A stretch of 64,000 bases of DNA from Magicicada septendecula (lineage: Eukaryota > Arthropoda > Insecta > Hemiptera > Cicadidae): positions 196,954,134-197,018,133 of the forward strand of contig CM068373.1 in assembly GCA_034769895.1 (NCBI GenBank), given 5' to 3'. Numbering within the stretch: the stretch's first letter is position 1; each line of letters opens with the position of its first letter. Made by a program: the position numbers and the translations under genes. This document shows positions 1-9,313 of the stretch, piece after piece. The notes under the pieces were generated by a model. It saw only the letters and a program-made list of their open reading frames with translations, searched no databases and was not told the origin of the DNA.

Positions 1-1220
1 GTAACTTCCTGGTACTATGTTCGTGATTAGTAGTTGATTAATAAATTTTCAAAACAAATCAGTCCCTTTAACGGTTTATTTATTATTTTAGACTGAAATT
101 TTGCACAACATATTATTTGCTATTAAAACTAATACCTGTAAGCTTCATAGAAATCCAATAGATTGTTAATTACTACAGAGTTTTAAAATTTTCTTGTATT
201 TAATGGTTTTCCGGTTTTATTTTTTATTAATGCATGCACTTTTAATTATTCCAAGCTGTGCAGACCTGTACTGAACTTCATAACAATCAATTTTAACCTT
301 GATTTGACCCAATACGTAGAAGCTGAGATATTAAAAGAAAATACTGCAGAAAGCACAATAACAATAGCCATTAAAAATAGTAAAAAAATAGGGGTCCTGT
401 TACGGGCTACGGTAAAAAACTCAGAGGTGAACTCACTCCCCACAATATATTAACAAAAGTATCGCTATTCTAGTGTGACAAGACTAACGTAAACACTTAC
501 TTTGCTTCAAGTTCCTTGGGCTTGCTTGAATAGTACGCATGTCAGGACGCTAACTCAATTACTAAAATTTCAATAACGACAAAGGAGAAAGTCTTTTGAG
601 TTACTTTCAATCCAATTAACAGTAAACATCATCTTGATAATTGTGTTAGAAAGTAAATATGATATACTATACAGTGTTTTAATATTCACATTTTTTTGTA
701 TATGTACTGACAGGGAAGCAGCTAGCATTACCTTCTAGAGAATTCTGTGGCAATTTTAGATATCTGTGAATAAAAATGCACAAAGAAAAACAGAATATAA
801 AGGACAAGAAAAGAGCTTGTCATCAGCTATTTATTTTGTTGTAATCAAGATGGTAAGTGGAAAAACATAAGTGTTACATTAATAGATGTCTATAATTTTA
901 CAAAATCATGAAGCAATAAAGATGACATCTTGCATTACAATAAAAGAAAATGGCACAAATATTCTTCTATATTCTGCAGACAAAAATAGTGTTCCCTACA
1001 AATTTAGCAATAGAAATGAATAAAATATTCTTTTAAAGTGGACACTGTTGGACCTCAAGACCAAATCTTTCAAAATCATGCTGTAGAGGGAGACTATGCA
1101 GCGCTGGTAAAGACAATCTGAACTCTGGATTACTCTTTAGGTCTACCTATGCACAAAATAATGGAGTTGTTTTAAGATGTTAATTGTTGATTTATTTTTA
1201 AAATGGTAATAAAGTGAATT
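1..1220. other. AT-rich non-coding DNA, nothing recognised
   Basis: Only short open frames without family resemblance are present. No repeat boundary, RNA gene or splice-consistent coding stretch could be recognised. Confidence 0.5.
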
Positions 1221-1270
1221 GTTAAAATTACTTTGTATATCCAGGTTCTCTTCCTAGCAAATTCTTTTTT

Positions 1271-1333
1271 ATATTTTATACATAACGTGTTTCAAGACTT
1301 ATAGTCCCATCATCAGGTGATAAAAATAAAATA
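1271..1333 (-). ncRNA. Hammerhead ribozyme (left arm of the Penelope-like element)
   Basis: On the minus strand the core reads CTGATGA, then a stem II of GGGAC/GTCTT around loop TATAA, then GAAAC-AC-GTT. This is the compact form with a 2-bp stem III. The flanks ATTTTTATCAC and ATGTATAAAATAT can form stem I with a mismatch. It is an inverted copy of the motif at 1824-1881 with several compensated or wobble differences. Confidence 0.7.
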
Positions 1334-1479
1334 TGTCCACTCACATGGAGTATGTCAATTAATAAAAGTCACACACATCCCGTTATTTAAGCGACTCCCC
1401 CCCCCCTCCATTATCTCACTATGCGCATTGCTACGGATCTTTCGAGTGACTAACGATTTTACATATACTGTGCCCGCAC

Positions 1480-1743
1480 TTATCTATTATATTGTTCTAG
1501 CACGCGTATAGCTGTATCATATAGTTCGTTGGATTTGAAAGGCAGTTTTTCATTAAGAAGTTGATCACCCTGAGTTTTGGATGCTCTGTAAATTTCAAAC
1601 TCTTCCAGTGCTTCCATGAGTTTGCTCTTTTTGCAGAAATGCAGTAGTTTGAAACTGTTTTGAAAACTGGAATAATTATGGTTATGATTCATGACATGTA
1701 AGGGAAAGTTCGATGTAATGTTCCTAATGTTACTCTTAGGCAA
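1480..1743 (-). pseudogene. C-terminal fragment of Penelope-like polymerase
   Basis: The 87-residue frame has the signature of the tail that follows the GIY-YIG nuclease in Penelope-like proteins: an NFPLHVMNHNH-like stretch (residues about 12-21), then FKLLHFCKKSKLMEALEEF and an EIYRASK segment (residues about 31-56). In the family this tail contributes to the endonuclease-like C-terminal domain used in target-primed insertion. The GIY and YIG motifs and the reverse transcriptase are absent upstream, consistent with 5' truncation common to target-primed elements. It lies between the two ribozyme-bearing inverted repeats. Assignment rests on remembered family consensus, not on a search. Confidence 0.65.
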
Positions 1744-1823
1744 TGTTCCTTGTATTTATCCAAGAATTTTGGATTTACTAATAATAATAATTGAATTTAT
1801 TGACATACTCCATGTGAGTGAAA

Positions 1824-1881
1824 ATATTTTATCACCTGATGATGGGACTATAAGTCTCGAAACGCGTTGTGTATAAAATAT
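1824..1881 (+). ncRNA. Hammerhead ribozyme (right arm of the Penelope-like element)
   Basis: Stem I pairs ATATTTTATCAC (1824-1835) with GTGTATAAAATAT (1869-1881): 12 base pairs with one bulged base. The core is CTGATGA (1836-1842). Stem II is GGGAC/GTCTC (1844-1848, 1854-1858) with loop TATAA. GAAAC (1859-1863) is followed by a 2-nt loop and GTT (1866-1868), giving a 2-bp stem III and a GUU cleavage triplet after 1868. All conserved core bases are present. Minimal stem III is a known property of Penelope-associated hammerheads. Confidence 0.85.
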
Positions 1882-1930
1882 AAAAAAGAAATTGCAAGGA
1901 AGGAACCTGGATACACAAAGTAATTTTAAC

Positions 1931-3215
1931 AATGTAATTGTACATGCAACTTGGAGACCACAGCAACTATGTGTATTGAAGTGTATTAAAATGGTAACGG
2001 TAATTTTACTTAATTAAAGTAATAACAGACAATATTAAATATGGATTTGAAACTCATGTACAGCAACAGTCACATGTGAATAAGATTCGAATAGCAAACA
2101 AAAATCTATTTAATATAGAAATGTTTTAAGTTGTTATAGAATACATTACTGAGCTATAAATATTGTAACCGAGTTGGATACACTGGGGACTGATTAATCA
2201 TTTGACGAATACCTCTTTGTTATTCTCTAAGAGGACATAATATCAAAAATTGGGATAACAATTTTAACCGTTCTTTAAGCACCTGACGAGTAGCACTGTT
2301 TACACAGAGGAATTTCGTGCTCAAACTATAGCGTACGTGCTTACTCTATTCGTACTAAATATTTCATTTGTATGACTACATTTTTACCATAACTATTTTA
2401 ATTTTTAATTTTTTTATTGTTTTGTGGAGGTTAAACCCTGCAACATTTACTTCGCTGCGTCAGTGTGTAGTAGAAATAAAAACAACATGGCTACGCCTCT
2501 TATTTCTATTTCTGAACCTCTCTGCGTTTCCCTAACATTTTCTATTTCATAGCATCTTTACCTCCTTGACTCCAAAAATTTTTATTCTATCTCTTCCTTT
2601 CTTATTTTATTTGAGATAAACTAACATACTGTTGCCTATTATTCGTTTTTCACGACCGTGTCAGGTCAACTGGCGAAATTAATTTCATCAAACGTATTGA
2701 GTTATTTTAAATAAAGTATCCTAGCAATTGCGTATAGAATCGTGACGAATATGTGTGACGTATGCATGTACGTAACTAAGGGGGGATCAGGAGAATGAAG
2801 TCAGCGTAATCCCATAATCATTTGACGCAAGTCTATTTGTCAGCCAGTTGATTGTGTTAAACTAAGGCTCATAAATAATCGTAGAAATCAAAGGAAATTA
2901 CAATATTTATAAATTAATCAAATAAAGTTAGAGGTCTCTTTGTTATGACAAGTACTCAGTACTTAGTGAATAACGTACTTATTTTCAGGCATAAATAATC
3001 AATTGCACACGCGTCAGAAGACAAAGGCAGAGCCTGGTTATTTACCTTTCTCTTTTCACTCACACACGTTTCCCTTTACAGGGTTGTCTATGTCTTGTAA
3101 TTTTTTTGCGTATTTCTTGTCACAAGATTTTTTCACTTTGTGTTTCATGATCTCGTTTTTCTCTGTATTATTTAACTCTACACTATTCAAAAGATATCGT
3201 CCGTTTCAGAATTAC
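1931..3215. other. AT-rich non-coding DNA, nothing recognised
   Basis: No convincing coding, RNA or repeat structure was seen. Short frames here have low-complexity or arbitrary composition. Confidence 0.5.
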
Positions 3216-3662
3216 ATATACAGGTTGATTCAAAACACATCACTTTTCTCAGAATTAAATTCTCTACGAAGTTAGTTAGAAATGTTTATTTGTTTATTGG
3301 CGAATTAACGAATTTATTTTATCCCAAATCTAAAAATGTGTGTTTTTCGACTCCATTTTTGTGTGTTTACACAGTTTTCCTTAGAAACTAATTGAGATAG
3401 AACTCTGGGACCGCTTTTATTCAATTGTTCAGATCAGAAACCATAAGAAACTACCAAATTTACCCTTCACTTTTCACCGCAAGAATTTTAGTATGGCGTC
3501 ATTTTACTATGGGAATAGACATCAGGGCGAACTGGTTCGCGAGCCGTAACTCGCTAAAGAACCGTTTTCGGACCTACGTTTATATGACATTTTTTTCTTA
3601 GTTTTAGCTATAGAATCAGGTCCCGAGAGATTGCCGTGCAATTTTGAATAATCACCCTATAT
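3216..3662. mobile_element. Dispersed non-autonomous repeat with short terminal inverted repeats
   Basis: The left end reads ATATACAGGTTGATTCAAAA. The right end, read on the minus strand, starts ATATAGGGTGATTATTCAAAA, so the ends form an imperfect inverted repeat about 20 bp long. The interior has no coding potential. Sequences ending in AATCACCCTGTATA with an internal GAGCCGTAACTCG-like stretch are, from memory, common dispersed repeats in insect genomes. The superfamily is not determinable here, and no clear target duplication was seen. Confidence 0.5.
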
Positions 3663-3740
3663 ACTGTGCGATCGTAAATTTCATTGTACAGAGAAGACAA
3701 CCCTATTTACTGAGACTTTGTTGGTCCTATAAATGTCATC

Positions 3741-4904
3741 TTAGCGAAAAAGAGTCTCCCGCATAGCGAAAACAAGTAGTAGAATATAATTACACAAGGT
3801 GTAAATCATGGTAACAACTGCGTCGAAAAATTCAAAGTCATATTTTTTCTCCCCGTGTGCAAACTTATAAACCAAATGTTTTGTATTTTTACGTAAATTT
3901 TTCAGTTCTCTTTTATAATAGAAATTGTTTATAACACATGTTAGGACTTGCAGTTCATAGGACATTGACTGAAACATGACGAACGGCGTTGCGTCGATAA
4001 TGAAAAGACACGCCGTAATAAAGACGGAATTCTGCTTATATTCATCGACAGTGTTCTTAATTGTGTCTACAGCATACCACAGTGTGATGTCGAAAACGTA
4101 CAAACAGAAAAACGTTAAATACAGTCTTGTTAAGTTTTGAAATGTGTCATAAATGCCGCGGTAAATGGATCCTATGACTTTATACTTATCGTATACCTGC
4201 GTCAGGAAGTTTTCAGCTCCGTCATTTGTGACGACTGACACTGTTATTTGACTGCTCCAGGCCACGTTCCTGTCGCTGAGTTCGTCGAACCTCTCGACGG
4301 CGCTACGAACAAGCCGTACTCTTTGTCGAAGGATATACACCATAAAATAACAGTACACAATGAACATCATGAAAGGCACGTTTACGGTCGAAGATCGGAT
4401 ATACTTGCACAGTTTTTCAATGTCATAAATGTCGTTCGCTAAATCTAAATAGTGGAAATTTCCAAAGCTATATAACACAGTTAAAGCGATGTACACGATT
4501 GTAAACACGATACACTCTATTCCGTTGCGCATGTGCTGCACTCTAACGTCTACATACTGAAGCATACGGTCGACGTAAATGATGTTACCAAAGATGTCGC
4601 AGTTCATAACTCGACGCGCGTAGAACTTTATCTGATAGTATATCACGATCGTAGAAGCGAAGGTACTCAGACACAGTTCAATCACACTGACATAGCTGTA
4701 CGCCATGGAGTTTATGTTTATGGCCATATAAACTGACCACAATATACAGTACAACGCTGTAACAGTCAGACAGTAGATGTCTAAGAAAGTCTGTAACAGA
4801 GATTGTCTGTGTACGAGGATGGAGAAGCCACAAACGACACACAGTATTATTATAGGCAATGACGACGCTAAGATTTGATTTCCCATTCTATGTAGTTTCC
4901 ACAT
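3741..4904 (-). CDS. Insect gustatory receptor (7tm_7 family), single exon
   Basis: A 387-residue multi-pass membrane protein, the usual length for insect gustatory receptors (about 350-450). Hydrophobic segments lie at about residues 11-31, 41-62, 70-92, 130-150, 174-192, 258-280, 293-312 and 362-382. One of these is probably not a true span, which would leave seven. The family pattern is visible in the C-terminal third: a charged loop (residues about 234-252), the helix at 258-280, a long intracellular loop, and a last helix with NYILLLVFAM at the place of the family TYxxxxxQF motif. The Tyr is kept, the Gln-Phe is not. Such receptors are ligand-gated cation channels of taste or internal chemosensory neurons. 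The ligand cannot be predicted. The start is the first Met of the open frame. No intron is needed. It stands alone, with no tandem receptor paralogue nearby. Confidence 0.75.
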   Translation of the reverse strand: MWKLHRMGNQILASSLPIIILCVVCGFSILVHRQSLLQTFLDIYCLTVTALYCILWSVYMAININSMAYSYVSVIELCLSTFASTIVIYYQIKFYARRVMNCDIFGNIIYVDRMLQYVDVRVQHMRNGIECIVFTIVYIALTVLYSFGNFHYLDLANDIYDIEKLCKYIRSSTVNVPFMMFIVYCYFMVYILRQRVRLVRSAVERFDELSDRNVAWSSQITVSVVTNDGAENFLTQVYDKYKVIGSIYRGIYDTFQNLTRLYLTFFCLYVFDITLWYAVDTIKNTVDEYKQNSVFITACLFIIDATPFVMFQSMSYELQVLTCVINNFYYKRELKNLRKNTKHLVYKFAHGEKKYDFEFFDAVVTMIYTLCNYILLLVFAMRETLFR

Positions 4905-5379
4905 TACACAATATGACGGAACTTTTAGTAATAAGTAAACGCTACAACCAGTTTATTAACTTTGTGATAATAAACTGTAACTTGGTAATGACTGGAACGA
5001 GTCGTGAACTGTTAACAAACGTATTTTCTTTTCAATAACAAATCAATAGAAAGACTAAGAGTGCCTTGGTAACACACCTGTTCAAATAAACATCTCATTA
5101 TAAACTCAGAATAACTCGTTTAGAATCAATAAAACGTCCGGCAGTTGTAAATGTGTTTCATTCAACCTTCTTCTTCCTAGTTCGCCTTTCTTCTACACTG
5201 TGTTAGTGTACAATTATATTGAAAACTGCCTGTTATACAATTTATATAGTAACACAACAATAAGATAATAGCTTGCCGTAAGCAGTAGTAAACAATAGTT
5301 AGTAAATAATAAAATAACCCTTTGTGTATCGACTTAACTGAATGAAAAAAAAAAAACGGATACGGTCACAGTGTGTTGT
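4905..5379. other. 5' flank of the receptor gene, no element recognised
   Basis: AT-rich DNA upstream of the receptor start. It probably includes its promoter, but no TATA/Inr pair could be singled out. Confidence 0.4.
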
Positions 5380-6105
5380 GAGTATTCCGAACCGTGGAGT
5401 AGAGACTGAATGCCATGACGATGCTACAACATTTGCAGGTTATGGCACAATTTCGTAATGATACGAAATCCCGATTTAGTGGATTTTTGGAAGAAAGGTC
5501 TAATACTCGCAGAGGTTTTGAACTATGTGTTTAAAACACGAGTGCTTTTTTGACAGTTCGTGTGTAATGCAAGGTCGTTGTGAATTGGGAAGGTATATGA
5601 CGATAATGCGAAGATACTTTAAATCAGACGTTATGTTGCAAGGACGTCTTGAAGCATCAATGTGATAATAATACCACATTGATGAGAAATATTTTTGAAC
5701 CGTGACTCTATGATGCGACAGAGTTTTGAATAATAAATTGTAACGAAGGACACTTTGAATCGTGACGATGTGAGACGTGGACATTTTGAACCGTGACGTT
5801 ATGATAAGAAGATTTTTAAACCATAACGTTATGGTAATACGATAATTGGGACTTTGACGTTATAATATGAGGGCATTTTGAATCAAGATGTTATGATGCA
5901 AGGATATTTTCCAAGTTGCGAGAACATTTTATATCGTGATATTGAATCCGACTTTATGAGAATAATGCGAGAATATTTATAACTGTTACACGGTAAGAAA
6001 TTTTTTATTATGAGTTTAAAACATGTGCGTATTTAGATCCGTGGCGTTAGATGCAAGAAAAGAATACTGACGTTACGATGCGATAGCGTTTGAATTTGAT
6101 ATGAG
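5380..6105 (+). repeat. Degenerate 31-bp minisatellite
   Basis: A motif close to TTTTGAACCGTGACG followed by TTATGATGCGAGGACA recurs through the interval. The TTTGAA anchors at about 5694, 5725, 5754, 5785, 5815, 5877 and 5908 are spaced 31, 29, 31, 30, 62 (2 x 31) and 31 bp. Copies are strongly diverged, especially at both ends, so this is an old array of roughly twenty units. No coding potential was seen. Confidence 0.7.
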
Positions 6106-6393
6106 ACAAAACATGAACTACCCACACTATAGCACGAAACGAAGGTCGCATTGTTTTCTTTACTTCAATCGTTCATATAAAGTTTCTTTTGTCTTATGAC
6201 ACATGGAATAATACACAGAAAGCATGTAGAAATAATAATTTCTAGTGAACAAATAACAGGCTTTTGTTGGAGAAGGAATTTCATCCGGTTTGCGGAGAAA
6301 TTTGTTGTTTTGTGGTGACAAACCAAGTGGATTGTGAGATTGTGTGGGGACCGATGACGCACTACCATTGTCAAACTGTGCACGGGATTAAGT

Positions 6394-6630
6394 TTTCTGG
6401 AAATGTCTTTACCGAACAACCCAGAACATTCTCCATTCTTCCTCCAGTCCAGTGTGGCAGGTGTTGCCCAGTCAAGGCCGCGTTCAAGTTTGTTCTAGAC
6501 TCGTCAAGAGGCCACTTGAGATACGCATTAGCGTCAGCATTAAGTGGCGTGCAAATTAAGGATGAAACGTTAATTCTAGAACTCTGCGCGACCCATAAAA
6601 GCTGAGCGTCTGGCGTTGTCAGTTCAGTTA
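6394..6630 (+). promoter_or_regulatory. TATA/Inr core promoter with heat-shock-element-like motifs
   Basis: A TATA-like ATAAAAG (6595-6601) is followed by two overlapping arthropod initiator matches, TCAGT at 6619-6623 and TCAGT at 6624-6628. The A of the second lies 31 bp from the TATA start, the canonical distance. Upstream are GAA/TTC inverted units in 5-bp phase: tTTCtgGAAa (6394-6403), aGAAcaTTCt (6423-6432), a partial gTTCtaGAc (6492-6500), and a gapped three-unit element tGAAa...aTTCtaGAAc (6563-6582). Such arrays bind heat-shock factor. No protein-coding gene follows: a solo LTR sits from 6791. It could alternatively be the U3/R part of an unrecognised old LTR. Confidence 0.45.
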
Positions 6631-6790
6631 CGTGAGCGATTTTTGTTAGCGAGGATCGAGTTGCTGTCGAAGTGAAGAATTATTGTGTTTTATAATTGTG
6701 CGAGACTCGTTGACATTATTATTGCGTGTGAACAATTTTTAGTTGATTTGCTGGAAGAGACTATCTTGTTGATTACAAACTGTTTTATTG

Positions 6791-7228
6791 TGTGCCGTAC
6801 TTCGTTCGGCGCAAGGTTAACACGCTAAGCTCGGTTGCATGGGCGTGTATCATTTCTTTTAAAACTCGCGCGTTCTCGCCGTCGTTCAATGCTAATGTAT
6901 CGCGCGTCGCTGTGTGTAGGTGACTCGTTTGTTAGAAGCGGTGACGAATATTTGGTTGGCCTGCTCAGCTGTTGTACGCCGTAACCTGCAGAAAGCGAAG
7001 TTCCGTGGATGAAAATTGCGATGTAATCTGCCTCATTTCTGTTCTAACCCTCACCGAGGAAGTTTCTCTGGTCTCGATTGACGGCATCCGATATATTCTG
7101 CCTGGTTGAAACCTCTACTATGGCAAGATAAATTAAAGCAAGCTCCAGGTATGCATTTAGTCTTTATAATAGCTCAACTACATTAACCTCAAAACATTTT
7201 GTGTTACATGTTTTCTTAATAAAAGGTA

Positions 7229-7275
<47 letters not shown>

Positions 7276-9313
7276 TTGTTAGGCATGAATTAGTGTACAA
7301 TTGAATTAAATTACAATTGAATTAAATGTAACTTATTGACTCGATTAAAGCAATTTAAAACTATATTACACTCAGCTACCCTTTCAGTGTTTGTTAATGA
7401 GAACAGCCTAGGTAGAGAAGAACTTCATAGTTATAAAAAGGAATTATAAAAATTAGATTTATAAAACGAAATAATGCATATCTTGTGCTCAGAGCAAATT
7501 GTTAATAAGCTAATAGTCTGTGAAAAGGTTCTGGTGCCCTGCTAAATATTAAAGTGTGTTTTCTCCATAATATTATAATTGTGGCGTGCGTGCGAGCTGT
7601 GATTATGTTATGTTCTTTATGACACCCTATACAGCAAATTGCCTGTCTTAGGTGCTCGACCAATGGCGAGATGGGTGTCGGGGTTGGCCGATGATCTGCC
7701 AACCCCTTGTGCAGAGAAGCTACATGAGCCGTGAGACGCCGTCAGTTGGGACACAGACACACACACTTAGAGAAATTCTGCCCCCAGAAGTTATCGGTTC
7801 CAGCTACATTCTAGTCACATGGCCACCTAGTTACATTGGACAATCCAGGTGTGATCTTTCTATGTTTAATTTACCAATATCATCTACGGACTTATAAAAA
7901 CCACCTTTAACTTGCACAAGATCTGCAAACACACATGTTAAGTTTCGTGCCTGCATGTTCTGACAATGTATACAACTAAGCACCTTATGTAATATTTCAC
8001 AACATTCTTATACTATGTAAGGGAATTTGCACATACACATGTACCTAGATGAACAGCTCTAAGTTTTCCCATTTTTTTTATGTGTTCTATGAATCTGAGC
8101 GTTGGTTATGTCCGGCATAATCACGTCCTGCCATGTGGGCATAATTCAGGACCTGAGGTGTCTGACTTTTGTTCAATTATTGAGGCTTTAACAATAATTA
8201 TGGCTTACTTCTCTGAGTTATTGATTCAGAATTGTTGAATGAAGTATTAAATTATAAATTTTAAGTTATCTTGTTATGTTGGGGGCAAATCAGTTGCTTA
8301 TAGTTATATGAATTTTCACCTCAGATGTGACTCTAACAGTGTGAATTGTAAGCTTGGTATTGTTTGTAATATATATACTGTATTATGTGATTATTGCGAG
8401 GGGGTTGGGGCAGGAGTTGGGTGTGTGTTATATGTATTAAGTACGTGTTTATGTGTAATTTTCAAAAGGGGAAAGATAATAGAATACTAATGATGTTATA
8501 GCACATGTGCTGAAATAATTGTCGACAGAGCTAGCAAATTTAACAGTAAACATTAAATATCAAATAGCAAATATTAAATAGCAACATCAAATATCAAATA
8601 TCATGTATCAATATCATTCTTTGAGTTGCATTCATTCCTTTTTACAAGCCACTGAATTAAGCAGTCACTCATAAATCTATGGTGTTGTATAATAAATGTA
8701 TATATGTATTGATGCATTCCAGTCAACTATTTTTGAATTAAGTGGATTATGGATAGCACTTGGTCTTTGATAATTGTCAATCATTTATCAGTCTGTAATG
8801 CAGTAATGCATAATGATTATATATGTAGATGCTCTCACACAACACAGTGATGTATAACATAGATATGTATATACTCGTATATACACATAACTCAGAATAG
8901 TGATGACTATCATATGTAAGCTAATATATTTCAGTGATTGATATTGTTACATACATTCACATGATACTTAAGTGCTTGATCCAGGATATGTATATGTATT
9001 TCAATATTACTCAGTGGCAATTATTTAATTATAGCTTTATTATATTATGTATGAGACTGGACACCAAATAAATTTTGCACTTGTTATTGTTAATCGAGTT
9101 TTTTCATTTGCAAGTCCTGTCATCCATCCAGTGGGCATGTCTGAAATTGTAGGTTGGGTCTAGGCACACTTTAGGCTTCCTCTAGGTACATTACCTAGTT
9201 TTAAATATTATGTCTCTCCCCTTAAAAAAAAATAAATAAAATAAAATAAAATAAAATAAAAAAAAATTAAAAAAAATTCATAAAACACTTTATAAAATAA
9301 AAGGGGGATTTCA
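6791..9313 (+). mobile_element. Solo LTR of a Ty3/gypsy element
   Basis: It begins TGTGCCGT, as do the LTRs of the full element at 22115, ends in TTTCA, and is bracketed by a 4-bp direct repeat ATTG (6787-6790 and 9314-9317). The last 250 bp parallel the end of the 22115-24268 LTR: an AATAAA-containing stretch, then TCATTTGCAAGTCC, a TCTAGG/CCTAG block, TCTCTCC, and an A-rich AAATAAA tract ending GGGGATTTCA. The central part is well diverged, so it is a related subfamily and older. No internal region remains, as expected after LTR-LTR recombination. Confidence 0.75.
7232..7273. repeat. (GT)n microsatellite
   Basis: About 21 uninterrupted GT units inside the solo LTR. Confidence 0.95.

Larger units (their letters stand above)
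1221..1930 (-). mobile_element. Penelope-like element 3' fragment flanked by inverted terminal repeats
   Basis: The outer parts (about 1221-1362 and 1792-1930) are inverted copies of each other, about 140 bp each and clearly homologous by eye. Each arm carries a hammerhead-ribozyme motif. Between them, on the minus strand, lies a reading frame resembling the C-terminal end of Penelope-like polymerases, downstream of the GIY-YIG endonuclease. Penelope-like elements are known to carry terminal repeats in direct or inverted arrangement and to encode hammerhead ribozymes in them, so coding and RNA evidence agree. The reverse transcriptase itself is missing, so this is a 5'-truncated copy. Exact ends and target duplication were not resolved. 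Confidence 0.75.

Noticed and set aside
1317-1876. Short plus-strand frames in the first Penelope-like element
   Set aside because: Antisense to the element coding part and overlapping the ribozyme arms.
6264-6605. Open frame of 113 codons
   Set aside because: It covers the promoter-like region with HSE, TATA and Inr signals. Its composition is arbitrary and no family is recognised.
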